From Nematostella vectensis (taxonomy: Eukaryota > Cnidaria > Anthozoa > Actiniaria > Edwardsiidae), in the NCBI RefSeq assembly GCF_932526225.1, contig NC_064037.1, positions 13,963,703 to 14,027,702 on the forward strand: DNA of 64,000 nt, written 5' to 3'. Under the pieces are notes generated by a model. The model was given only the letters and a program-made list of their open reading frames with translations. It ran no database searches and had not been told where the DNA came from. The translations under genes and the position numbers were made by a program. Below are positions 38,695-51,938 of the stretch, piece after piece. Every line of letters starts with the position of its first letter. Position 1 is the first letter of the stretch.

Positions 38695-41600
38695 TCTTCA
38701 AAAGCTCTCACAGAATTCACTTGTTCCCCTACAGAAAAGTTTAAGATAGGTATCTTAAGCCATGAAACAAAGTCTGGATTTGGAAGGGGGTGCTAGTAAT
38801 TGATATTTTGTCACAACATAGTGTTTATTTGTGGCTAGAGGGGAGGTATTTTTTATTCAATTCAGTATTGTTTATTCAATATCTATAAAAGTAAAATAGC
38901 CATCATTATTGCCTTGAAGCATATTTGAAATTTGGGGAGAAGGATTGTAAGTCAAATTTTATTACAAAGTAGGAAGGCTAATTTACAAAGCAATTATGGC
39001 AAAGTCTGTTCGAACACCTCCCCACCCCCTCCAGACTATGTCTGCAAGGCTCAAATGGTGTTATATGTTGATATATTTTCTTTTTAACCCAGAATAGTCA
39101 AGTTGTTAAATAGTTGGGTTGTTAAATGTATAAATTGAAACCTGTCTCCTTCCCACACTTCAATTTCGAAGCAAGGACATGACAAAAATATACCGACAGG
39201 GTAATTGAATATCTCAATTTTCCTTTTATCACAACAGAAACAACAAAGCATTTGATTATCTTTTTTTGTGTATCTAAAACGGTTGATCGTGTAACAGAGC
39301 TGAACTACCTTTGAAACAAATGACAGAAAAATGTATTGAGCATTAATTGAAGTTTCGTATAATCTTTTTTGTGTAGCTTTCTGTGTGTGAAATTGATAAC
39401 CTAATTATTCATTTTTAAATAAAAAGAGACAAGTTAAGGCTATTAACATAACGTTATAGCTCAAGCAATATAAATGCATACCTCACATATCATTCTTAAA
39501 ACCCCTCACCTAAACTGTATACTAGAGAAAAGATTTTGTTGTGTCGCGAAAACCGTTCCAAGCCCTTATAAAACAACAATTAAATTTTATTTTTTCAATG
39601 TTCCCAGGTGCTATCGAGCTTAATTGTTTTTTTTTATCACGTGGTACAGCCCACATGGAACGTATCCATAAAATATGTTTGTTCTTAGCCGTGATGTTTC
39701 AGGATTAAAATAATTCTTTCTGCCTTTTATGGTAGAAATTCAAACTGAATTACGTATAATTTCATGTATCAGCTATCTCAAACAAAAAAGTGAAACCTTT
39801 GGCGTACGGAAAGGGAAAGGAAAAGAATAGATTAATCATCATTTTGTCGCGTTTTCTGCCGCCAAAACGGAAAAAAAAGTTTTTTCCTAGTGATTAGAGA
39901 CAGAAACGAACCGGGAAATAGAACTTATAACATTGTACCCTTGAAAAAATAAAAGTGTTTCGCTTTTAATCGTTAGATAGTATACATGCGGAATCAAAAG
40001 AAAATGATTCGCATATTTTACCATACTGGCGCTACCGATTAATAAAAGACGCAAGATACCAAACCTTCTTAGCAAAATCAACAACTGGAATGAACATATA
40101 AAGAAAAAGCATGATCGAAAAATCTAAGTGCGATTTGACGAACTTGGCAAGAAATCAAATGTCGTAAGATGATAGCGTATCGAGAAAGATACACGCGCTA
40201 GGCCGGTGACAAAGATGGAAAATATGACCTTTCACTCGAGAGAAATCATCCTTCCCACACAACAGAACAGATACACTATTCCCAAATCTGTTTGACAATC
40301 TCTGTTTCCTTTCTAAAACGAAATACCGTACTGAAAACACCAGGAGTGTTACCAATCTTATTTTACTGTCAAACGACAAACTTTAACTCGTAGGATTTAT
40401 TTTTTGCCCCATAGGGACTAAAAAACAACAAGAAACCTAAGTCATCTCTATGGACCACGCGACTAATCCAGCTTTATTATTTCTGTTCTTGATTTTGAGC
40501 AACATATAGTAAATATCTCTCTGAGAAATATCTTCGAGAAAACTGAAAGAACTGATTTTGTGATTATTCATTTATTTCCGTAACAACCCGTACAAGTCAA
40601 AATCAACCACGCTGGTATTAAACCAGTCACCCAATCCGAGAGAAAACAGATATTTTCACTCATCTTCGCCAGATTTTTGTTTGCTACCTTCGCTGGCAAA
40701 ATATCGTGTAGATATTTATGTTAATCTTCGATTATAAAAGCGTTTATTTTCTCGGTTTTTGTCCCCTTTTCCCGGCGTGTAGTTCTATAGCACGCTTGAA
40801 GTGTTTTGCCGGGGCGCTTTGAATATTCAATCACATTTTGCTGTGTGTCTGGTTCTTGTTATATTTACCACTCGATTTCTGTCGAATTTCGCTTATAATG
40901 TCAGCAAAATAGACCGGAAGGCAGCATTATTACCAATCCCAGTGTTGGTAATGTTTTCTGTGGTTCTTTCTGCCTGAAAAATCCTAGAAACGGATTTTGG
41001 TACCTCTATGTGCGCTACTTGACCTAACTCCCATGCCTTGTTTAGCTTATATTTTCCTGTCTTGCAAGTATCTTCTTGTTTTCTCTGTTCTAAGACTGTT
41101 TTACTGCTAAATTTCTACTCTTTCTTGCAACATTGATAACGGGATATTTCCCTAAAACATCCAAGCGGTTCTTTTGAATTAGGAAGTGTTGTTTGAGAAC
41201 TGTGTTAACATATAAAAGTGACAAATTTCAAGCCATTGCTTCACATATTGTGAAGATGGACCTGAAACACAACCCACTTTTAAAATACCCCGAAAAACTT
41301 TCAAAGAAAGCCACATTTCTGAAGAAAACACCAGAAGATATCTACGTTGATGTCTTGGATCTTTTAGATTTTGATTTTACGTACAAGTTTCCTCTAAAAC
41401 AAGATTTTTAAAATCTTACCTAGAAGTGATTCCGCAGACTGTTCCCTGCAGAAATGAATTTGAGAAAACAATAAGATAGCTCGTCGTTCATCTCATCTGC
41501 CAATCAAATGCCACAGAACAATCGAGGCACGTGATCAGGTCTTTATTATGCAAAACCACCGGAATCTTTCCGCAAGACTAGAATTTTCAATGAACACGAA

Positions 41601-44600
41601 AAATATTGAAAAAGGACTACTTTTTTAGATACAAAAAAAGAATTTTCGTGTTTTTATACTCAGTTATTGTTTAGCCTCATTTTTAATATTCGTAGATATA
41701 ATTTTGGCAGGTTTAAAGACTGTTTATGAGGAATGCAGGCTAGAAACTCGCCTCTATTACGGTTTTACGTCACAAAGCATAAGTTTATGATTTTGATTAG
41801 GACCACAACCGCAGAGTAACAGAGCAGAAAAAACAAAACTGCAAAACAACACAGGCAAAGACGGAAAAAGCGCTTACTTTTAAAAGACACAGCGAAAATA
41901 AACCGATCAAGCAATCAACCCACTCGTTTGACTTAGTCATCAGTAATTCAATAAATGGTCTGTTTGTTTTTACCAAAAAGCTGTTTGACCGTACTTTTCT
42001 TTCTTAGTTGATAACCATTGCCCGCATGAAAACTCTTGGTTTCAATAAACGGGCACTTACGATCGCGATAATGTTCGTACCAAAAAAAGTCCAATTTGCT
42101 TGAAAATTATGTTTACCTGAAAGTATAATCGCTTTTCGGTCTGAACACATTGCGTGGTTTGGAAGATAATATTTATTTTACAGTAGGATATTTATATTGG
42201 AACAACGTTTTTGGACGCCACAGAGCTTTTCTACCTTCTTTGTTGCAATGTAACACCAAAAAAGAGTTATCTTTTTAGTTTTGGGTTCCGAAGCGACTAT
42301 TCAAACTTGATCTGTATATTTTTACAGCTGAGTTCTCTAGTTTACCTTCAGATTTTTTTCTGTTGGATATTCTTTAAAATGGTTGATGGTATTATTTAGC
42401 AACAACATTAAAAACTATCTTTTTTATTGTATTTTTATAGAGAAACATTTACTTAATCTCCCAGCGAATAGCCCTCCCTTCTGTTTTGGGTTTATCGCGA
42501 TAAGCTTATTTGGAAAAGGCAATTTTCTTTTATATCAGAAGCAAACTATTATGAAATAAGAAGTATTTTATAATTTTTATTAGCCATACTTCTTTCTTGA
42601 GATGACTTCCGGGGCAGAGTATCTAAGCCAGGGCAAGCATTTTAACCGCACTTTTGTGTGTGTGTTTTTTTTCCCTTTATGAATGTGTCCCTTGTTTTAA
42701 ATTTTCTTAAAATTAATATTTCAACGAATGAATGATATCGATTTACGTTTTCTACTCTCCCCTGGTGAGGTTTATTCTTGATTAAACAATTTATCCCCAT
42801 GTATTTCCATCTTACAAGGAGAGAGAATTTCTATTTTCTCCAATCGCGGGCGCCATATGGATCCAAAGTATCTCGCTCAACCACACAAGGCAGGTCAGGA
42901 AATGTAGATATCTAGACGTTCCAACTCCCTCCTCTGCGTGCAATTATAGACAAGCATGACAGAATTTAACTCGAATGTCAAGAAAAACGAAAACGGTTCA
43001 TGTTACCGGGAAATTAGCCTAATCCAAGTAAAAAGATGACAAAAACAACCTTCCTATAACAACAAAAGCTAGTTTAAAATTTAAGGGAATCGAGTTATTG
43101 CGAGTTTATCGTGATTTCCGCTGTATTTAAAAACTATAAAGAACTTTCTTTGGTGGTAAATGCGGGGTTTTTTTCTCGCTTCCTTTTCAAGTTTATCTTC
43201 TCTCAATGTTTCCAAAAAATAAGGCCTAATAAAAAGTTATTTCATTTTTAGAGAGGAAGCACGGCAACTCAGTAAAAAGAACTAAAGAAACACTTTCCTA
43301 TGCTCTGAATGAAATTAATTTGAGTTGGCAATTATCTTACAACCGTCGAGATCAAACTACGAAAATAAAAAAGGTGTCTTCCTTTTTTAAGCCTTTTTTT
43401 TTATCTGTTGTATAATTGACAGGTATTTAACAGGGGCTTTATTCTAATTCGTTATGTTTTGCGAGAGAGGAGGGGACGGACGATTTGTTACGAAAAAGTT
43501 GAGTTGGCAAGCCGTCCTGTTGTGTAGGGTTTGGGTCTGTTTTACGTCACCCTTTTTATAACGTCAGCGGATTATTACTGTATGGATGGCTGATTCAGTT
43601 GACACTCAAAACAAGAATGATTCCGAAGTGTCTACTAATAGAATCAATGAAACTATAAAATGTCTTTTTCATATTCTAACTTTGGTTTAAATTAATATGA
43701 AGCTAGTACTGTAAATTGCAATTGAACTAGGAGAGATTGAAATATTTTGAAGATTAAAATCACAAAAAAATCACCTACAGCCAGTGAATGTAGAAGCTTT
43801 TCCCGAGATTCGAATGCTATCGGATTGCATTAAAGTTTAAGAACAAATATTTGGCCTTAGTCTCGAATAACACAACGTATTTGCTGCGCACTATTGTTTG
43901 CAAAAAAACCTTGTAAAACCTAATTTTTCTGTAATTGCCAGCATTTTGTCCGCTAGGTGAAGAGCTATTCTCGCTATCTCGATCTATCGATCACGGTTCA
44001 GTAAATATAGGCAAAATATATCCGTCGTTGATTATTTAGTATTATAGTTATGCATCTTGAAATAAACTTTATTTTTACTTGACGAGGAATACTGTGACAT
44101 ATTTTAAAAAAAGGAGCTTCACGTTTCGATTTTATGTGTAAAGCAGTTGTTGTTATTTTTAGAGAAAAAGATGTTGAAGATAAATGTGTAACACGAAAAG
44201 AAATCTCCAGGGGGCTTAATGATTTTCAAACATGCAACAGAAATTACTTATGTAGGCTTCAACGGCATTAATAATTAAGTGCTTTTTTTACTTGCGCTTG
44301 AAAAATAAAGTTCCTGCCCCAGAAAAACTGTTAATGTTTCTAATCGTAAAAAAAGCAAAACCCTGGTTTCTTAACGACAGCGATATAAGATCAAAAGGCA
44401 CATATTTCGATAGATAGGAACAAGCTTTGAACTGATCTTTGGCGACGCTGAAGCTCTCGAAAAACAAATAATATCTTGACGTTTAGAGGTTAAATAAATC
44501 AGAAAAAAACATTGACAAGACGGCTAAACGACAGTCCTGAAAATATCTTTCCATGTAACAAAACGCCGTACCAGTCAAAAAATATTTTCAGTCGTTTTTA

Positions 44601-47600
44601 TTGCGGTCGGCCTTATAATGAAACCATTAGTTAAGTTTTGTGTGACGTGGCTTGTATAATTGAGAGAAACTCACTAGCTCACATTCCTCTACGCAAAATC
44701 GGAATTCGCACACGTAAAGACAAGAAAACACTTACTTTAATAAGTGAACTATTCAAGGAAAATATTGTTTTGGCACGAAAGGATTAAAGCCTTTTTGGCA
44801 AGAAATAAATTGGATCGGAAATACGATGCCGAAAATGTTCACCCCAAAGGACTCCGGTGTCGGAGAAGATAATGTAAAAGTCATGTGATCAATTGTTCTC
44901 GCGTTTGATTGGCAGTTCGTAGTGACACGCCAGTCAAGGCAGCAGCGTGAATTCATCAGTTCGTTCTCAAGCCCGAGATTGCCAACGCAAACTGGTAAGC
45001 CCATGAAACTCGTTTTTTACACCAATTTATCCGTAGAACTATCCTGACTTATTGAAAAATAGTGTTGCTTTGTTGTTCTGGGTTGTGTTTAGAAAGTTAT
45101 CTGTTTAAATTCAAGTTTATAGGCTGGGGGGTTTAAATCTAGCTGCATAAAAGTTGTTTCTGCACAGCCCCTCGTTAATATGCACCGTTTGCGATTCGCG
45201 CACACATAACTTTACATGTTGAGTCAGAGCTGCGTAAAACCTACTTTCTTTATTGTTAGGGATAAGCTCAGACTCACATCTACTACGCTTCTTAATTTGC
45301 CGTTTTAGATGTATTATATTAAATACTGAAACCAATGGACGATTTGTTAAAAGGAAATGGACAAAACAGCTCGGATTCTGCTACAGAGGTCAAGTGATAT
45401 ATTAAGTCCATGTAGATATGTGATACCGTTTTTTCGCTAACCATTACAACTTTCTCTCTAGCCAAAAAAAACACACTCTAAACTCACACATTTCGCTCAA
45501 ATGTCCTATATAAATAGAAGTTTATCATCGGAGGCCTGAAAGGAAAAGTAGAGAACGTAGAATTTATTTTTTTAGCGTGAAACGAGTTTGTTGAATTAAT
45601 GCAGCTAGACGGAATTTCTCATGCGTGGAGTAAGTTCGGAGTGACAGCTCTGACAAAAGGCCTCAAGGCCTACCGCTGATGAAGCCCCGAATAACCAAGT
45701 TTACCTTTAGAGTTACCTCAAAGAAAATAACCCCACTAAAAGCTTCTTTTGAGATATCGAAAAGTGAAACCTCGCAGCGTTTTTATTCGCGCGCTATGTA
45801 TTTTCGGTTTATTTTTGTTTCCGTACCATTCATCAGTTGATACGGAAATCGGAATTAGATGCACGTCGTCCGTGGTATGCAAGAGATATCATGTTATTTT
45901 ATCACAAAATGCGTAAAAGCATCTATCCTGTCAATAATCATAGAAAATCATTACTGGAGTTTTAATAAGTGTGTTGGGTAATCACAGTATAGTTAATTCG
46001 AAAGTAGTTGGTTGTCGTCTTTTCCGCGTGGTTGTTTTTGAGTAATGTTTGTGTTCTCACGGGGCGGCTTTTTCTTATTCAGGATATTTTCACACTTGTG
46101 TTGTGTGCACGAATACTCAATTTTGTATTATTAGTAGACAATATACTTTTCCTTCAAAATCAAGAAAAAAACATTTTTTTATTAATGTTTTTTTTTGACA
46201 GATTGTTTATTATTTTTTGTTCTTTGTTTTTCTAAAGAACTGAAGAACTTTTCTTGCGCAACGTTTTTCAACTTCGGTTCATAACCCGGGCTATCTAGAA
46301 AATACGCTAAAAAATCGAAACTAAATACCCGATCCTCTAGCCGGGGTAAAGACAACAGAAAATCCTTTTTTTTTACTGAGATGGTATTTAAGTCTAATAG
46401 TATTTTTCTACGGTGTTTAATAATTCAATAATTGTCTTAAGAAAAGGGTTGTTTTTACCAATCCACGAAAAAGAGTATCAAATTCGCTGAACCGAAAATG
46501 CACGGCCGTCAAACACAGACAAGCGCGCTCAAGGGGTCGCGTAGCCTTCATACTTCTAGGTCCATCTAGCATTTGAACTATTCGCCTTACGCAAATGTTG
46601 TCCTTGGAATATAAAATCGTCCTCACTGCGATTAATTATATATTTCTTTTGGTTTTTCAAAGGTGGGCTCAGTATTTTTTTTTCAAAACACTAACCGTCC
46701 ATTGATAAAGACAACTAAACTTGATTGATCAAGCCCTGATGGGAACAGTTGACCCTCAAAAACACATCTAAAACAATTGCATTATTGAATGTTACTAGAG
46801 CGTTCAGGAAACAGCTTTTCTTTCTTGACGAGTTTGAAAGTGTTTTTCAATTCCATGAGTTCTTTTTATCAGCTCTTCTGATATGTTTAAGGGGTTTCTT
46901 TTCCTTTTATCTTGAGGTGAGATACTGTAGATGTTGGAAAAGGCCTGCTTGCGTGACGTTGTTATAGAATGAAGCTACTCTTAACGCATTTGATAGGTTT
47001 ACAAGCCCAGTCTTTTCCGACCAAAAAATAAATTTGAAGTTTAATTGAAAACGTGACATTTGAGTGCGTGCTTTTTAACAAAACGAATGTCATATCGATA
47101 TTTTTCATATATATTTTTTGTAATAGTACATGAAAAATATAACTTTGAATTTTTTAATACTGTTTTAGACTTTAAAATTCTGTATAAAAGGCTATATACC
47201 TCATTCATCATTTACGCTTAATTTTATGCTTTGAAGTAATGTTTTTATTCATTGTTTTGAAAATGCTTTAAGAGCATTATTATTACTCTTTGAAAAAACA
47301 CACAAAAGATCGAAGTGAGGGCACGCAGGGATAATAAGGCGATTCTATCGCCTACGCTCAGCTTAATAAGAGATTTCGTTCTTGACCGCTGAGTCTTATT
47401 AAGGTTACAAAAATGTGCTTGTTGGAAGAGTTTTATTGTACGATTTCGGTGGTCTGACGGTCTCAATCTTATTTAAGATTTTATTGCCTCGAGCATCGCG
47501 CTTTCTTGTCCCAGTCTACTAGAATAGTTTGGCGACGCGTACGGTGAAAGAAAAAAGGATCTGGGGACGAGTTTGTCGGAGCGCTATCCAACCACATCCC

Positions 47601-47994
47601 CATGTATTGATTTTAAAATTAAATGAAAATATTAGCCTTTTCAGTTTGCGAAGTAAACTTTGCCGGGTCGAAATACAACATCCGCTGTTATAAGCAAAAG
47701 CACTTAAAATATGATATGGTTCACTGCCTATTCTACGCTTCCCTGCTAGCAGAGACCGCTGGGCTATTTCTTTTTCTTCCGAATACAAGCCCAGCAAATT
47801 TTAAAGAAGGCCCCTGCTAGTTGGGAAATTCTACTATAAATATGCACATCACGATTAACCTGTCTTTTAATTGAATGGGACATCGTAATCCTATCCTATT
47901 GGTAGACCTGTTAAACAGCTTCATTTGGAAATAGGGGCTTGCATAAGAAAGTCCTCAAAGCTGCCAGTTATGTGTGGAAACTTGACTCTCACAG
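38695..47994. other. Long gene-poor spacer upstream of L3MBTL A
   Basis: About 9.3 kb of AT-rich sequence with no open frame I recognise. The longest candidates (72 codons at 41193-41411, 83 codons at 44753-45004 minus, 92 codons at 47519-47797 minus) lack homology that I can name and are probably chance. It may hold promoters, 5' UTR exons and enhancers for copy A and perhaps copy B. No repeat array like those in NUP88 was seen. Confidence 0.6.
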
Positions 47995-48268
47995 AATAGC
48001 CCAATTTTTAGTTCCACTATGACCGCTGGACTTACAGACTAAGGACGCATGGATACAGTGTAAGCCTCGACTTGAGGCGAATTTCATGCGCATACCAGCG
48101 AGAATCCTCTGGAACTTGGAATAAAACAATCCAAAAACCTGTGAATACTTCATGATCCCGCTGGTATTTGCAATCGATTCAATTGAAACCGAGGCTTGCA
48201 CTGTATTTATGCGTCCTCTGTGCCTATGGCCAGAAGGCACAGTGGAACTCGAAACTGTACTATTGCTA
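47995..48268. mobile_element. MITE with long (about 75-bp) inverted repeats
   Basis: Left end AATAGCCCAATTTTTAGTTC and the right end, read in reverse complement, ATAGCAATAGTACAGTTTCG then AGTTCCACTGTG. Both arms share GGACGCAT and TACAGTGTAAGCCTCG-like stretches. No coding content. The exact ends and target duplication are not resolved. Confidence 0.7.
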
Positions 48269-48284
48269 TGGCACTGATGTTTTT

Positions 48285-48483
48285 AAGGCTGGTTCTCACT
48301 TGGGCGTAAGCGCAAGTGTAACACGCTTTTTCCGATTCTCAATGAAACGCAAGCGCAAGAGAACGGAACTGCTTGATTTTTTTTTTTTTTTTGCGCTTGT
48401 GCTTATGTTTGACCGATTCTCACTTGTGTTGCGCTTCCGTTTGCGCTCACGTTTGCGCTTGCCTCCTAGCGAGACCCAGCCTT
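48285..48483. mobile_element. About 200-bp MITE with AAGGCTGG ends and GCGCAAGCG words
   Basis: Ends are AAGGCTGGTTCTCACTTGGG on the left and GAGACCCAGCCTT on the right. Interior arms share AAGCGCAA and CGCTTGCGCTT-type sequence in inverse orientation around a poly-T tract. Confidence 0.68.
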
Positions 48484-48566
48484 CGTACAGTTGAACCCCG
48501 CTGTAACAGGGCAGAAACGAGGTATATGGGATCAGGGATCAGATCGGGATCACTACCCTGCTTTAA

Positions 48567-48584
48567 GGCGGGGGTCTACCTGAA
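48567..48584 (+). repeat. Left terminal inverted repeat of the TTAA transposon
   Basis: GGCGGGGGTCTACCTGAA, immediately inside TTAA. It is perfectly mirrored at 51760-51777. Confidence 0.92.
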
Positions 48585-48977
48585 ACTCACTACAGACATC
48601 AAAAAAAAATTTTTTCGATAAATATCATATTCGGCTATTCCTTTATCAATTCAATGTTGTCTTACAACTGTCCTGACTCTTTTCGATAAGCCCGAGCGCT
48701 TTTAAAAAGTTGTGTCAAGTTTGAAGATCACGTTGCCATGGCAACGATTACTGTTTCTTTTGAATTCGGCGCATTTTTTCTACTCCAATGGGGCCCAATC
48801 GCCATACAAACCTCCTCAAATCTCTCTTGAAACAACTGTCCAGCGGTTGACAGCAAAATACACGACTATTATGGGATATATATGTGCAAAATCCAGCAAA
48901 ACTTCTAAACTTATCGAACCGCGATCCTCAAAGCTATATACAACTCATATCAACTCTTTAAAAGACCTTGAAAAATA

Positions 48978-51168
48978 ATGGTCGGAGAAAAAGACTCATC
49001 GACGTACCGAAAGAAAAGAAAACGCGTGTTTTACGGCAAGCAAAAACAGGAGCTGAACCGCTCAGACAGAGATGAAAGCTCTCAAACAACTCGTGGCCTC
49101 GTCGAAGAACCAGGACCCTCACACTCTCGATCGGCAGATTATACTCCAGATCACAGTGAACAAGCTCCAGCAAGTGCTTCTAGAAAGAAGCTTAGCGACC
49201 ATGGCTACAATGAAAGCTTTGACGGAGAGTTTTCTTCGGACGATCAAAGCCTTTCAAAATTTGACTCAGACCACGAGGAGGTATCTGGTGATGATGCTGA
49301 AGCCTGCGAATATCGAGTCGTGGACTTGGGATGCCTCTCTTCATATCTTTCCGATGTTCATAGATGCGAAGAAGGTGAGTATTTTGAAAAATAACATCAT
49401 TTTGTTTTCGCTGATAAGCTCAATATAGTGATTTAGTTTATATGATTGGTCTCAGATTTGGAAATTACTATATACACAGAATACGTGACCTTATGATTTC
49501 TTGAACTCAGCGGGACTGTAAGACTCATATTATAAGTAACAATTATTCTGTTTGAATCAATGGCTGATTCATTAGCTAGGGATTCTAAGTGTTTGTTTTA
49601 TTGCAGGTAAACTTGAAATAAAAGAAACTACTTCAGCAAGGGCAGGGCTGAAATCCTCTTTCGAGGTTAAGTGCAGTTCCTGTCATGAAACTGAAACTCT
49701 GACAACATCAAGTCAAATCCACCAAAGAGGCAAGTCTTTCGATGTCAACCGGCGAGTAGTGTACCACTCTCTGGAAAGTGGAAATGGATATGAGGGACTT
49801 GCTTCATTTTGCAGAGTCATGAATATGCCATGCGTTAGCAAAGCAGCATATTACAAACAATTGGACATAATTGTCAATGCTCAGGAAGAGGAGGGAAGAC
49901 GTGAAATGTGTTCGGCCGCAAAAAGACTGCGTCAGAAGCTGATAGGAGATGATGGCAAGGAGTTTGAGCTTCTTGACGTGGCTGTCAGTTTTGATGGAAC
50001 CTGGGCCAAGAGAGGCTTCACATCACTCACTGGAGTGGTTTTTGCTATTTCTATAGACACTGGAGAGGTCCTAGACTACCATGTCCTCTCCAAACAATGC
50101 CAGACATGTACCATAAACAGAGGCAAAATTTCTGATGATGGAGAGTTTGAGGATTGGATACTAGAACATGTGGCTTCAGGTGCATGTGACATAAACTTTG
50201 TTGGAAGTTCTCCTGCCATGGAGGCAGAGGGTGCTGTTGTGCTCTGGAGTAGATCCATAGAACGTCACAACATGAGGTACAAGTGGATGATTTGCGATGG
50301 GGACAGTAAATCACACAACTCTGTCCAAGACATCTACGATGAATGTAGGGTGGAAAAATTAGACTGTGTGGGGCACGTGCAAAAAAGGATGGGAAAGCGG
50401 TTGCTCCAGTTGAAGAGTAGGAGAAAAGGGAAGCTAGATGATGGCCATACGATTGGTGGCCGTGGCCGCCTCACAGAGGCCAAGATAAAAAAACTCCAAA
50501 AGGAGTATGGTCTGGCAATTCGCCAGAACACTGTGCAAGATACTAATCCCACAGAAAGAGACATTGATGTGGCAGTATATGCGATGAAAAAGAATATAAT
50601 CGCATCTCTACACCACAATATTGGGATGCCGGATCTTAAAAAACAGCATCAATACTGCCCAAAAAGGGCAAATTCCTGGTGTAAGTTCCAACAGGACGAA
50701 GCCACCGGTATCTCCAGGTACGACTCAGCAGACTGCCTTCCTGAGGTTTTTCTAGAGGTACTGCGTCCAGTATACATGAGCTTGAGTGAGACTGATTTAC
50801 TGAAGAGATGTGTTCGTGGAAAGACACAGAACCCTAACGAATGTATTAATTCGTTGGTTTGGGCCCGATGCCCAAAACACAAGCACCATGGCCCAAAGGT
50901 GGTGCGATTTGCAGCAGCATCTGCTGTCTGCCATTTTCATGGGGGGGCTGCTAGTAGGGAGAAAGTGATGGAGAGTCTTTTGATTCCTGCTGGCAGCCAT
51001 ACAAAGCAGGGATCCCTTCTTAAGGACAGAAAGTGGGTGCAGAAAGCAGACAGGCAAGTGTCTGAAAAGGCAAAGAAGAAAAGACAGGCCACCCAGATGC
51101 GCAGAGTACGCAGGGAGGAGGCTCTAAGGAGTGCTGAGGGTGTTACTTACGAGTCTGGAGCCTTTTAG
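48978..51168 (+). CDS. Transposase with Mutator-like DDE domain, two exons, apparently intact
   Basis: Exons 48978-49374 and 49607-51168 join in phase (a split glycine codon) to give about 652 residues. Residues 1 to about 130 are charged and acidic or Ser-rich with a basic start (KKRKRVFYGKQKQ). A CSSC-H motif follows near 155. The catalytic region resembles the widespread animal 'Mutator-like transposase' domain family: VSFDGTWAKRG (Asp about 262), ICDGDSKSHN (Asp about 363/365), KLDCVGHVQKRMG, a Cys-rich PKRANSWCKFQ segment and KTQNPNECINS (Glu about 544). The C-terminus is basic. Family naming is from memory of motifs. The flanking TTAA repeats point to Kolobok rather than classic Mutator, which makes 8-9-bp duplications. 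Confidence 0.85.
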
Positions 51169-51759
51169 CTAAAATATTTTCAAGAACATTGCTTATATGA
51201 TAAGAAACAGCGTTTTTGTGATTATTGTCAACTTTAAAGGCATTTTCCCGAATTTTTGCTTTTCGGGCTTCAAGAAAAGATATCTCTTCAAGAATTTGTT
51301 CAATTGACCTCAAACTTTCAGCATTGATAGATATAACTGAGGTGATTAAAATGAGTTGAGGGATTTCCTCTTTAATTTTTTAAAATAAAGTTATGGACTG
51401 ATGAAGTCAATTTTCCTATTATGCAAATTTAAATGACTTCTATTGGCTTATTTTTTGGAATTCCAAAATTTCCCCAACTCATTTTAATTATTAGTGTTCT
51501 AGCAATAGTACAATGAAGAAAAATCGAAATTCCATTCAATCTGCAAGGAGTTATTTTTTCTTAAATAAAAACTCTCCTTACTCAGCATGTGTCTTTTTGA
51601 AAGCCTGGTATCAAATTACATTGTCATATTTCACGGAATAAAATATAAAATCAGAATCGTCATCTCATAACCTTTCCAATGATATATGGTTTGCTATAGT
51701 TATGATGAAAACTTTGACAGTTGTGATTTTTTTTGCAACACCACTCAATTTGCTATGAG

Positions 51760-51777
51760 TTCAGGTAGACCCCCGCC
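51760..51777 (-). repeat. Right terminal inverted repeat of the TTAA transposon
   Basis: TTCAGGTAGACCCCCGCC followed by TTAA. It is the reverse complement of the left end. Confidence 0.92.
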
Positions 51778-51938
51778 TTAAGGCTCTAAATATGGACTCC
51801 TATTCAAAAAGAACAGTTTTGGTTAGTCCCCTTAGAACGCCCTTATTGACGGGGTCACACTGTAGTTGTAGTTGGCCATCATTAGATCATGAAGAAAAAT
51901 TCAATTTTGTACGACTGCTTTCATCTCAGTAATACCAA

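Larger units (their letters stand above)
48567..51777. mobile_element. Complete 3.2-kb TTAA-flanked DNA transposon (Kolobok-like)
   Basis: Terminal inverted repeats GGCGGGGGTCTACCTGAA are perfect over 18 bp and continue to about 22 bp with one gap. TTAA lies directly outside both ends (48563-48566 and 51778-51781), read as a target-site duplication. The element is 3211 bp and carries one two-exon transposase gene that appears uninterrupted. TTAA targets are typical of piggyBac and Kolobok; the encoded protein is not piggyBac-like, so Kolobok or a relative is favoured. Perfect ends and an intact frame suggest recent insertion between the two L3MBTL copies. Confidence 0.88.

Noticed and set aside
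41193-41411. 72-codon frame in the spacer
   Set aside because: Composition looks plausible, but I recognise no family, no splice partners and no conserved motif, so it is not called as a gene.
48567-51777. piggyBac element, suggested by TTAA ends
   Set aside because: The transposase motifs (SFDGTW, DGDSK, TQNPNEC) are not those of piggyBac transposases and fit the Mutator-like or Kolobok type better.
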